Shown: positions 7,306 to 13,685 of the stretch, in pieces
Layout: every line of letters starts with the position of its first letter
How positions within the stretch are numbered: position 1 is the stretch's first letter
Notes under the pieces: model-generated
The model's input: the letters and a program-made list of their open reading frames with translations, nothing else
The model's database searches: none
Told to the model about the DNA's origin: nothing
Made by a program: the position numbers and the translations under genes
Assembly: GCA_902497035.1 (NCBI GenBank)
Contig: CABVDL010000046.1
Span: 1 to 20,366 of the forward strand
DNA length: 20,366 nucleotides
Direction: 5' to 3'
Source: an uncultured Prevotella sp.
Lineage (GTDB): Bacteria > Bacteroidota > Bacteroidia > Bacteroidales > Bacteroidaceae

Positions 7306-7313
7306 CAAAGTTA
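7306..7313 (-). promoter_or_regulatory. Efflux operon promoter, -7 element
   Basis: On the minus strand the sequence reads TAACTTTG, a perfect match to the Bacteroidota -7 consensus. This predicts a start near 7301 and a leader of about 40 nt to the ATG at 7261. The -33 region is weak (TTTCG about 21 nt upstream), which would suit a promoter that needs an activator. Confidence 0.65.
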
Positions 7314-7382
7314 CGATGTGTTTTGCCAAGGAGACGAAACATAAAATCACATAGTTTTGACAAAAAAGGAACTATATGAATA

Positions 7383-7398
7383 TATTTTTGTAATTTTG
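7383..7398 (+). promoter_or_regulatory. AraC-type regulator promoter, tandem -7 candidates
   Basis: TATTTTTG (7383-7390) and TAATTTTG (7391-7398) both match TAnnTTTG and abut each other. A TTTG at 7356-7359 is a possible -33 element for the first (23-nt spacing). Either would place the transcription start upstream of the ATG at 7425 and argues against the GTG at 7398 as the start codon. Confidence 0.5.
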
Positions 7399-7424
7399 TG
7401 GCTAAAAGAGGAAGTAATTGCAAT

Positions 7425-8243
7425 ATGACAGCTATGAGTGCCAACACCGCGTTTCAAGAAATCACCAGGGCAGACTTGCTGACTGACGAGCACGCCATCA
7501 GCTATGGCGCACTGATGCTGTGCAAAGGCGGAAAAGCGGAGATACAGATCAATTTCGGCCACTGGCAGTTATCACAGAACAGTTTCCTGTCATTCTTCCC
7601 CAACGACATCATCTTGTGGAATAACGTCACGGAAGATTTTGCGGCAGATACCGTCATCTATTCGGCTGAGGTCCTGCGTGCCGCCAGCATGAACATTGAG
7701 CACGAGATATACCGGGAGTTGCGCGCCGACCGCATATGCTCCAACGACGGACTGATTCATAGTGTGGCGAAGAGTCTTTTCAGTATGCTGCGTTTCTATT
7801 ATCACGACCCTTATACGCCATCTGTCGACAAGATTACGGCCCATCTCGTACAGGCTTTCTTTATTGGCTTCGCCGATTATATGCGCTACAATCCTCAAAG
7901 TCCCCATACACTATCGGGGGATACGCCACGGGGCCGGCAGCTCTTTGCCCGTTTCATGCAACTCCTCGAAGAGAAATATCGCGAGGGGCATGAGGTAACC
8001 TATTATGCCTCAATGATGAACATCAGCAGCAAATACTTAGGCAAGATAGCTCGCGAGCATACCGGTCTCACGGCCAAGCATCTTATCAACGACTACCGTG
8101 TGCAGCAATTGAAACTTGCGCTCAACACGACGACATTGAGCATGAAGGAGATAGCCCACGCCTTCGGCTTCCCCGACCAGTCTGCATTTACGAGATATTT
8201 CAAGTCACATACGGGCAAAAGCCCAAAAGACTATCGGAAATAG
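7425..8243 (+). CDS. AraC-family transcriptional regulator, likely of the efflux operon
   Basis: A 272-aa DNA-binding regulator. The N-terminal part (about 1-165) has the strand-rich cupin-like character of AraC sensor domains. The C-terminal about 95 residues form the double helix-turn-helix: first HTH around EVTYYASMMNISSKYLGKIA, second around MKEIAHAFGFPDQSAFTRYF, ending with the typical GKSPKDYRK. The start at 7425 is preferred over the GTG at 7398, which lies inside the predicted -7 element. The gene is divergent from the TolC-HlyD-MFS operon, with their start codons 163 nt apart and both promoters in that gap, so local control of the pump is the natural reading. The inducer is unknown; the variable N-terminal domain gives no specific motif. 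Confidence 0.9.
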   Translation: MTAMSANTAFQEITRADLLTDEHAISYGALMLCKGGKAEIQINFGHWQLSQNSFLSFFPNDIILWNNVTEDFAADTVIYSAEVLRAASMNIEHEIYRELRADRICSNDGLIHSVAKSLFSMLRFYYHDPYTPSVDKITAHLVQAFFIGFADYMRYNPQSPHTLSGDTPRGRQLFARFMQLLEEKYREGHEVTYYASMMNISSKYLGKIAREHTGLTAKHLINDYRVQQLKLALNTTTLSMKEIAHAFGFPDQSAFTRYFKSHTGKSPKDYRK

Positions 8244-8320
8244 ACAGCCGGCATGGCAATCGCAAGTTGTATACGGTATTTGCTGGTTGTGCTGGTCCTG
8301 CTTTGATGTGTAAGGGCAGT

Positions 8321-9091
8321 TTATTGGTGCGTCTCGTGGATATGAGTTGATAAGAGCCGGTAAATCTGTTGCAATAAGGGCGCTTTGACCATGAGTTGTG
8401 TTTGTGCATTGATCACGTTCTCGTCATAGCGGACGGCGGGGCCTGTCTGCGCTTCGTGCGGCGAGAGGGAGTGTACCTTTCGGGCTGTCTCGTCAATCAG
8501 TGGCAGCATCACGTCGAAGGGGATGCCGTGAGAAGCAAGCAGTTCTGAGGCGATGTCGTAGCAATGGTTGACAAAGTTGCACGCCCATACAGCCGAAAGA
8601 TGCAGGTACTTGCGGTCGGCGGAAGCAAGGGGATAGACGCGGCGTGTGATGGAGCCGGCCAGAGTCCTGACAGCTTGTCCAGCCTTGTCGTCATTGTATT
8701 CAATGAATGTGGGAATGATGGAGAAATCTACCTCACGCGTCTTCGAGAAGGTCTGCATGGGATAGAGTACCCCATAGTGGCACGCCATTCCCCCGAAGAT
8801 GTCCATTGGCATGGAGCCCGCCGTGTGGAGGAACACGGCCTCTTCGCGGCCTCGGCACAGATTGGCGGCCACATCAGCCAATGCAGAGTCCTTAATGGAG
8901 AGGATATACACCTCTGCATCGTTCCTGACTTGCCGCAAGTCGTCGGTGGCCTCGCAGCTGAGCGTTTTAGCCAAAGCTGAGGCAGATGCCATCGTCCGGC
9001 TATAAACTTGACAAATGTCGTGTCCGGCTTTTTTCAGTGCTTTGCCAATGTTCGTGGCAAGGTTGCCGGCACCAATGAGAATGATTTGCAT
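8321..9091 (-). CDS. Rossmann-like/DUF2520 oxidoreductase, candidate ketopantoate reductase
   Basis: A 256-aa NAD(P)-dependent dehydrogenase-like protein. An N-terminal dinucleotide-binding loop ILIGAGNLATNIGKAL opens the protein (residues 4-19). A KARI/6-phosphogluconate-dehydrogenase-like helical C-terminal domain of the DUF2520 type follows. Its characteristic motif reads SADRKYLHLSAVWACNFVNH, supplying a Lys, a His and an Asn of the kind used at the active site in this fold. The start at 9091 puts the glycine loop at the usual distance from the N-terminus. It lies on the coaBC-coaW strand, 143 nt after coaW. PanE, the ketopantoate reductase, is the one pantothenate step without a classical gene here, and this fold fits. 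As I recall, the alternative ketopantoate reductase PanG of Francisella is of this kind. The family call is secure; the reaction is inference. Confidence 0.85.
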   Translation of the reverse strand: MQIILIGAGNLATNIGKALKKAGHDICQVYSRTMASASALAKTLSCEATDDLRQVRNDAEVYILSIKDSALADVAANLCRGREEAVFLHTAGSMPMDIFGGMACHYGVLYPMQTFSKTREVDFSIIPTFIEYNDDKAGQAVRTLAGSITRRVYPLASADRKYLHLSAVWACNFVNHCYDIASELLASHGIPFDVMLPLIDETARKVHSLSPHEAQTGPAVRYDENVINAQTQLMVKAPLLQQIYRLLSTHIHETHQ

Positions 9092-9234
9092 AAGTAGTAT
9101 AATAATGGCCACATCAAGTCCCCCCTGCCTTGCAGTCGCAAGCCAAAGACCCTTTCTATTTTTTGGGGGGCGGCTGCTGTACTTGCAAAGCAGGACGTGG
9201 GTCTGTTGGCGTGGCTGTTGTGGCAGCTCGGACC
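9092..9234 (-). other. Intergenic spacer between coaW and the DUF2520 gene
   Basis: This 143-nt gap has no ORF of its own. It contains a T6G6 homopolymer junction near 9161-9173 and no TAnnTTTG element on the minus strand that I can find. Read-through from coaW is therefore the simplest source of DUF2520 transcription. The homopolymers are a place where sequencing errors would be likely. Confidence 0.4.
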
Positions 9235-10050
9235 TTACAGCTTCGCCAGTGCCGCCCCTGCCGCCGTACAGAACTCGCTGCGCTCGGGGATGTTGAAATG
9301 TACGTTGTAGAGCCGGTCAAGGCGCTCATAGACCTCCTTGCACAGTGGCAGGCGGGAAAGGTTGCCTATGAGCACAAAGTCGCGTATGCCACTGTTGAGT
9401 GAGCTCAGAATGGCCGCCGAGCCTATGGCTTGCAGCACCATGCAGATGAGTCCCTTGGCGATGTCCTCACGGCGCGCGTTGCCCTGCGCGTTGGCAAAGA
9501 GGCTGGCCGTGGCATCTTTCGGCAGACCGGGCAGCGGGTTGACTGAGATGTCGCCGATGAGCAGATTGATATGCGAGATGTCGCCGTGAATGGCCATTTC
9601 GCTGATTTGCCTGACATCGTCAGTCTGGAGCAGCAAGCGGCTGAGCCCGTTGAGTGTGCCGCCGCCAATGCCTATGCCGCCAATGTGACGGATTTCGCCC
9701 TTGTCATACGACACGAGCGACGTGCCCGTACCCATGGACACGACAATCATCCGGTCGAGGCGGGACTCGAAGGCAGCGCCAAGGCCGTCGGCAAGAAACT
9801 CCTCCACATGATGAGTGGGTAGCCCGTAGATGGAATCGTTGATGTAGGCAGCGCCTACACCGGTGAGCATGACGCGGCTCACGTTGTCGAGCGAGAGGTC
9901 GTTCTCGTGCAAGAATTTGCCGAAGGCGCCATAGAGCGATGTCACTGGGTCGGTAGCCTTTATCCACAGTGGCGAGGTGACCTCACCGTCATGGATGCCC
10001 ACGATTTTAGTGGAGGATATGCCGACATCTATTCCAATAGCTATTTTCAT
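9235..10050 (-). CDS. coaW: Type II pantothenate kinase
   Basis: A 271-aa cytoplasmic ASKHA-fold kinase that phosphorylates pantothenate with ATP, the first step of CoA synthesis. The N-terminal phosphate loop IGIDVGISSTKIVGI, the VEEFLADGLGA segment with its acidic pair, VSMGTGTSLV and the glycine-rich IGGIGIGGGTLNGLSRLL are all typical of the type II (Fumble/CoaW) family. This class is usually associated with staphylococci and eukaryotes but is also found in some Bacteroidota. Length matches bacterial CoaW. It starts 15 nt after the coaBC stop, so the two are co-transcribed and cover consecutive steps. Type II enzymes tend to be less feedback-inhibited by CoA than type I; that is family knowledge and not visible here. 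Confidence 0.92.
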   Translation of the reverse strand: MKIAIGIDVGISSTKIVGIHDGEVTSPLWIKATDPVTSLYGAFGKFLHENDLSLDNVSRVMLTGVGAAYINDSIYGLPTHHVEEFLADGLGAAFESRLDRMIVVSMGTGTSLVSYDKGEIRHIGGIGIGGGTLNGLSRLLLQTDDVRQISEMAIHGDISHINLLIGDISVNPLPGLPKDATASLFANAQGNARREDIAKGLICMVLQAIGSAAILSSLNSGIRDFVLIGNLSRLPLCKEVYERLDRLYNVHFNIPERSEFCTAAGAALAKL

Positions 10051-10065
10051 GAGTGGCAGGTGAAT

Positions 10066-11292
10066 TTAACGCAGCCGTGCGGCCAGTTGGCCGATGATGT
10101 CAGCGGCTACGTCGCGTTTGTTTTTCTTAGGATAGTCGGTGCGCCCCTCCTCAGAGATGATGGCAATCTGGTTGTCATCGCTCTGAAAAGTAGTGCCGGG
10201 AATGCGAGTGGAATTCAGTACAATGAGGTCGGCGTTCTTCTTTCTGCGCTTCTCCTCTGCGTTGGCTATCTCGTTGTCGGTCTCCAGGGCAAAGGCCACG
10301 ATGAGCTGCCGCCCGGTCTTCATCCTGCCCAAGGCGGCTGCGATGTCGTGCGTGGGAACGAGGTCGATGTGCAGGCCGTTGCCCTCGCGCTTTATCTTCT
10401 TGTCGGCCACGGCGGCTGGCTTGAAGTCGGCCACGGCAGCGCAGAGTATGGCGGCGTCGGCATGGGGGAAGGCTTTGACAGCCGCGTCGTACATCTCGTC
10501 ACAGCTCTCCACGTCGATGCGCCGTATGCCAGGATTGCACGTCAGTGCCACTGGACCGGCAATCAGCGTGACCTCCGCTCCGCGTCTGCGGCATTCCTCT
10601 GCTAAGGCAAACCCCATCTTGCCGCTAGAGTAGTTGCCGATGAAGCGCACAGGGTCAATCTTCTCGTAGGTGGGACCGGCCGTTATGAGGATGCGCTTCC
10701 CGCATAGGGTGGGGGACTCGGCTGAATTAGCTTCCGCCTCGCCCGGGACCTGTTCCAAGGCCTTGTCCAACTCTTCGATGATTTTCTCCGGCTCCTCCAT
10801 GCGTCCTTTGCCCTCAAGCCCGGAGGCCAGGAAACCGCTCTCCGGCTCGATGATACGGTTGCCGTAGCTGCGCAGTGTCTCAAGATTGCGTTGAGTGGAA
10901 GGGTGGCGGTACATGTCAAGGTCCATGGCAGGGGCAATGAATACCGGGGCCTTCATCGAAAGGTAGGTGGTGATGAGCATGTTGTCGGCCACTCCGTTGG
11001 CCATCTTTGCCAGGGTGCTTGCCGTGCAGGGTGCAACAATCATGGCATCAGCCCACAGTCCCAGTTCGACGTGCGAGTTCCATGTGCCGTCGCGACGCGA
11101 GAAGAACTCGCTGATGACGGGTTTGCGCGTGAGCGTGCTCAGTGTGAGGGAAGTGATGAACTCTTTGCCCGACGGGGTGATGACCACCTGCACCTCGGCT
11201 CCCTGACGGATGAGCAGACGGATGAGCAGACAGGCCTTATAAGCGGCAATGGAGCCGGTGATGCCCAAGACAATCTTCTTTCCTTTCAGCAT
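10066..11292 (-). CDS. coaBC: Bifunctional phosphopantothenoylcysteine decarboxylase/phosphopantothenate-cysteine ligase
   Basis: A 408-aa bifunctional CoA-pathway enzyme. The N-terminal flavoprotein half (about 1-190) starts with KIVLGITGSIAAYK. It has the catalytic His in NSHVELGLWAD and the PAMDLDMYRHPSTQRN loop, then makes 4'-phosphopantetheine by decarboxylation. The C-terminal half joins cysteine to 4'-phosphopantothenate; its signatures are ITAGPTYEKIDPVRFIGNYS, SSGKMG and AAVADFKP. The start at 11292 gives the normal N-terminus; the reading frame extends 37 codons further upstream, but that stretch crosses the promoter. The decarboxylase loop has Asp where E. coli has the conserved Asn of PxMNxxMW; I believe Asp is common in Bacteroidota. 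It leads the coaBC-coaW-DUF2520 transcript, divergent from panB. Confidence 0.95.
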   Translation of the reverse strand: MLKGKKIVLGITGSIAAYKACLLIRLLIRQGAEVQVVITPSGKEFITSLTLSTLTRKPVISEFFSRRDGTWNSHVELGLWADAMIVAPCTASTLAKMANGVADNMLITTYLSMKAPVFIAPAMDLDMYRHPSTQRNLETLRSYGNRIIEPESGFLASGLEGKGRMEEPEKIIEELDKALEQVPGEAEANSAESPTLCGKRILITAGPTYEKIDPVRFIGNYSSGKMGFALAEECRRRGAEVTLIAGPVALTCNPGIRRIDVESCDEMYDAAVKAFPHADAAILCAAVADFKPAAVADKKIKREGNGLHIDLVPTHDIAAALGRMKTGRQLIVAFALETDNEIANAEEKRRKKNADLIVLNSTRIPGTTFQSDDNQIAIISEEGRTDYPKKNKRDVAADIIGQLAARLR

Positions 11293-11336
11293 ATTGTATA
11301 TAAAAGGTTTTGTTAAGACTTTTGGCTTATTGGCTA

Positions 11337-11344
11337 CAAAGTTA
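11337..11344 (-). promoter_or_regulatory. coaBC promoter, -7 element
   Basis: The minus strand reads TAACTTTG here, giving a predicted leader of about 40 nt to the coaBC ATG. The element lies only 11 bp from the panB -7 element on the other strand, so the two promoters overlap. Confidence 0.65.
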
Positions 11345-11355
11345 CAAATATTTAA

Positions 11356-11363
11356 TAACTTTG
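11356..11363 (+). promoter_or_regulatory. panB promoter, -7 element
   Basis: TAACTTTG on the plus strand predicts a start near 11368 and a leader of about 20 nt before the ATG at 11388. TTG at 11330-11332 is a possible -33 element with wide (23-nt) spacing. It lies inside the region also used by the divergent coaBC promoter. Confidence 0.65.
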
Positions 11364-11387
11364 CACTGACAAAACAACCAATAAGTA

Positions 11388-12187
11388 ATGGGATATTTGA
11401 CAACAGACAAGAAAAAGATTACCACAAGGACCTTTTCTCAGATGAAGGCTGCCGGTGAGAAGATTGCCCAGCTCACGTCTTACGACTTTACCACCGCCGG
11501 CATTCTCGACCGCGCCGGCATTGACAGCATCCTCGTCGGCGACTCGGCCTCAAACGTTATGGAGGGCAACGGGACGACACTGCCCATCTCCATCGATGAG
11601 ATGATTGTCTATGCGCGCAGCGTGGTCCGCGCGTGCCACCACTGCTTAGTGGTGTGTGACATGCCTTTCGGCTCTTATCAAGTGAGCCGCGAGGAGGCTG
11701 TGCGCAATGCCATCCGCATCATGAAGGAGACGGGTGCCGATGCCGTGAAGATGGAGGGCGGAGCTGAGATAACCGACACCATACGCGCCATCATCAGTGC
11801 CGGCATTCCCGTGGAGGGCCACCTCGGACTGACACCGCAGAGCATACATAAGTTCGGCGGTTACGGTCTGCGGGCTAAGGAGGAGGCTGAGGCCCGCCAG
11901 CTCCTGGCCGACGCCCACGCGCTTGACGAGGCCGGATGAAGGTGCCGGCGAAGCTCGCCGCACAGGTGACAAAAGAGGTGAGGGCCGCTACGATAGGCAT
12001 TGGTGCCGGTCCTGACACCGACGGCCAGGTACTCGTTTATGCAGATGCGCTCGGCATGACGCAGGGCTTCAAGCCGAAATTCCTGCGCCACTTCGCCAAT
12101 TTGGACGAGTGCATGACCAATGGAGTGCTCGCTTATATTGACGCGGTAAAGGGTAAGGACTTCCCCAACGCGGAGGAGAGCTATTAG
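11388..12187 (+). pseudogene. panB: Ketopantoate hydroxymethyltransferase with a frame-disrupting internal deletion
   Basis: PanB makes ketopantoate from alpha-ketoisovalerate and methylene-tetrahydrofolate. Frame 1 (11388-11939, 183 aa) carries LVGDSASNVMEGNGTTLPI, the CDMPFGSYQ and KMEGG motifs, and GHLGLTPQS. It then stops after ALDEAG. The rest of the protein continues in another frame from 11939 (KVPAKLAA, then IGIGAGPDTDGQVLVYADAL, to the TAG at 12187). Aligning with E. coli PanB (AAG-AQLLVLEC-VPVELA), seven residues are missing between Gly183 and the Lys, equal to 19 bp. Restoring them gives about 273 aa, a normal length. The lost stretch includes the equivalent of E. coli Glu181, the proposed catalytic base, so neither half nor a simple frameshift readthrough would restore a full active site. 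A sequencing or assembly error is the main alternative to a real mutation. Confidence 0.88.
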
Positions 12188-12194
12188 TTGCTTT

Positions 12195-12539
12195 CTAAAG
12201 TTTGTTGCCTTCTTTCGGGAATACGATGGTGGGTGTGAAGGTCTTTGCCTCCTCAAAGTCCATGATGGCATAAGAGATGATGATGACCGTATCGCCAATC
12301 TGTACCTTCCGCGCCGCGGCTCCGTTGAGGCAGATGCAGCCCGACCCGCGCTCACCTTTTATAATATAGGTCTCGAAGCGCTCGCCGTTGTTGTTGTCTA
12401 CAATCTGTACCTTCTCACCAGCTATCATGTTGGCGGCATCCATAAGATCCTCGTCGATGGTGATGCTGCCGATGTATTTCAGATTGGCGTCGGTGACAGT
12501 GACGCAATGCAGCTTGCTCTTGAGTACTTGTATTTGCAT
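12195..12539 (-). CDS. panD: Aspartate 1-decarboxylase (pyruvoyl enzyme)
   Basis: A 114-aa proenzyme that makes beta-alanine from L-aspartate. The self-cleavage site is intact: Tyr22-Ile-Gly24-Ser25, where Ser25 becomes the pyruvoyl group. It also shows the expected N-terminus MQIQVLKSKLHCVTVTDANL and the GSGCICLNGAAARKVQIGD stretch of the beta-barrel core. The start at 12539 places Gly-Ser at the standard 24/25; the longer frame adds 26 codons that overlap panC. It begins 14 nt after the panC stop, so panC-panD form an operon. It converges on panB with only 7 nt between the stop codons and no room for a separate terminator, so the two transcripts probably overlap at their 3' ends. Confidence 0.96.
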   Translation of the reverse strand: MQIQVLKSKLHCVTVTDANLKYIGSITIDEDLMDAANMIAGEKVQIVDNNNGERFETYIIKGERGSGCICLNGAAARKVQIGDTVIIISYAIMDFEEAKTFTPTIVFPKEGNKL

Positions 12540-12553
12540 CTCGTTTGCTAAAT

Positions 12554-13423
12554 TTAGTTTTCCTCTGGTGATTTGTACTTGATGTGGTCGATGAGGCGGA
12601 TAGGCGTCTTGCCGCAATACACGGTGATGCAGCCCACGATATAGCCGCTTTCGGCCCAGTCGTTGACATCAAGCAGCGTGTTGCCGTCGACAATCTCGAA
12701 ATATTCCACATCAAGCCCGTCAATGGCGTTGATGTCGCTCACCACCTTGTCGTGAGTCTCCTTCACGGTGTGGCTTTTGGCGTAATCCACGCTTCCTTTC
12801 AAGGCCTTGTAGATGTTGGGGGCAATGGCGCGCTCGTCGGGCGAGAGCAGGGTGTTGCGTGAGCTCTTTGCGAGTCCGTCGGCATCGCGCACGATGGGAC
12901 ACTCTACGATTTCCACCCTTTTATCGTAGCCGATGTGTTTCACTAAGCGTTTGACGACCGCTATCTGCTGCCAGTCTTTCTCGCCGAAGTAGGCGCGGTT
13001 GGGCTTGACGATGTAGAACAGACGGCTCACCACCTGGCATACGCCGTTGAAGTGGCCAGGACGCTTGGCGCCTTCCATCACTGTGGACTGCGGCGGAAAC
13101 TCAAAGTGGCGTGTGTCGGGCGTGGGATACATCTCTTTCACTGACGGGGCGAAGACATACTGTGCGCCGCAAGACTCGCAGAGGCTGCAGTCGGCGTCGA
13201 GCGTGCGCGGATAGCGCTCCAGGTCGTCCTTGTCATTGAACTGGGTGGGGTTGAGGAATATGGAGACCACTGTGGCCCCGTTATCCTTGACACTGCGCCT
13301 GATGAGCGAGGCGTGACCCTCGTGCAGAGCACCCATTGTTGGCACCAGGCCAACCTCCTTGCCTTCCTTTCGGACATTGAATAGCTCGTTCTGAAGGTCA
13401 ACAATTGTTGTGAATACTTTCAT
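12554..13423 (-). CDS. panC: Pantothenate synthetase (pantoate-beta-alanine ligase)
   Basis: A 289-aa cytoplasmic enzyme joining pantoate and beta-alanine with ATP. The nucleotidyltransferase signatures are in place: PTMGALHEGHASLI with the HxGH-type motif, the FLNPTQF segment, GEKDWQQIAVVKRLV, and KSSRNTLLSP in the KMSKS-like position. Length is typical of the family. The start at 13423 (MKVFTTIVDLQNEL) is the conserved N-terminus; the longer frame extends back over the promoter. It leads the panC-panD operon, which supplies beta-alanine and uses it directly. Its other substrate, pantoate, depends on panB (broken here) and a ketopantoate reductase. Confidence 0.96.
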   Translation of the reverse strand: MKVFTTIVDLQNELFNVRKEGKEVGLVPTMGALHEGHASLIRRSVKDNGATVVSIFLNPTQFNDKDDLERYPRTLDADCSLCESCGAQYVFAPSVKEMYPTPDTRHFEFPPQSTVMEGAKRPGHFNGVCQVVSRLFYIVKPNRAYFGEKDWQQIAVVKRLVKHIGYDKRVEIVECPIVRDADGLAKSSRNTLLSPDERAIAPNIYKALKGSVDYAKSHTVKETHDKVVSDINAIDGLDVEYFEIVDGNTLLDVNDWAESGYIVGCITVYCGKTPIRLIDHIKYKSPEEN

Positions 13424-13444
13424 TGCTGTTTTCTTAGACGAGTG

Positions 13445-13452
13445 CAAAGTAA
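13445..13452 (-). promoter_or_regulatory. panC-panD promoter, near-consensus -7 element
   Basis: The minus strand reads TTACTTTG, one base from TAnnTTTG, about 17-22 nt upstream of the panC ATG. No convincing -33 element was found, so this is a weaker call than the other promoters. Confidence 0.45.
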
Positions 13453-13534
13453 CAATTTTTTTGGCAGAAAGACAAGAAAATGACCTGTGCATTTTCTCCA
13501 GCCGGTCAGTTCTTTGCACTGCAGGTCAAATTCA

Positions 13535-13615
13535 TGGAGGTGTGCCGCCAAGGTTGCACACCTCCACAAACTTTATCTGCCGCGCCGTTTTTTACGTCCG
13601 TTAGCTTGGAGGTGT
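13535..13615. promoter_or_regulatory. 11-bp palindrome plus repeated half-site upstream of gmd
   Basis: TGGAGGTGTGC (13535-13545) and GCACACCTCCA (13556-13566) form a perfect inverted repeat with a 10-bp centre. The half-site TGGAGGTGT recurs at 13607-13615 and overlaps the -33 region of the gmd promoter. The geometry, one palindrome upstream and one half-site on the promoter, suggests a transcription factor operator. No T-tract follows, so it is not a typical terminator. The binding protein is unknown. Confidence 0.5.
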
Positions 13616-13636
13616 CACATAAATTGACTAACTTTG
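13606..13636 (+). promoter_or_regulatory. gmd promoter (Bacteroidota type)
   Basis: TTG at 13606-13608 and TAACTTTG at 13629-13636 are separated by 20 nt, close to the expected spacing. The predicted leader to the gmd ATG at 13686 is about 45 nt. This is one of the best-formed promoters in the window. Confidence 0.7.
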
Positions 13637-13685
13637 CAAGCATGAGCCTGTAAGGATTCAATATGCTGATAATCAATATAATTTA

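Noticed and set aside
7262..7447. N-terminal extension of the TolC-like protein
   Set aside because: It crosses the promoter, and the internal start at 7261 gives a textbook signal peptide.
9907..10605. 232-aa plus-strand ORF
   Set aside because: Antisense shadow of coaW and coaBC, both of which show full family motifs on the other strand.
11925..11950. Programmed ribosomal frameshift in panB
   Set aside because: No slippery heptamer is present, and seven conserved residues are missing as well, so a frameshift alone would not restore the enzyme.
11936..12187. Separate 83-aa gene starting at ATG 11936
   Set aside because: Its sequence is the C-terminal third of PanB; the ATG arises at the deletion junction.
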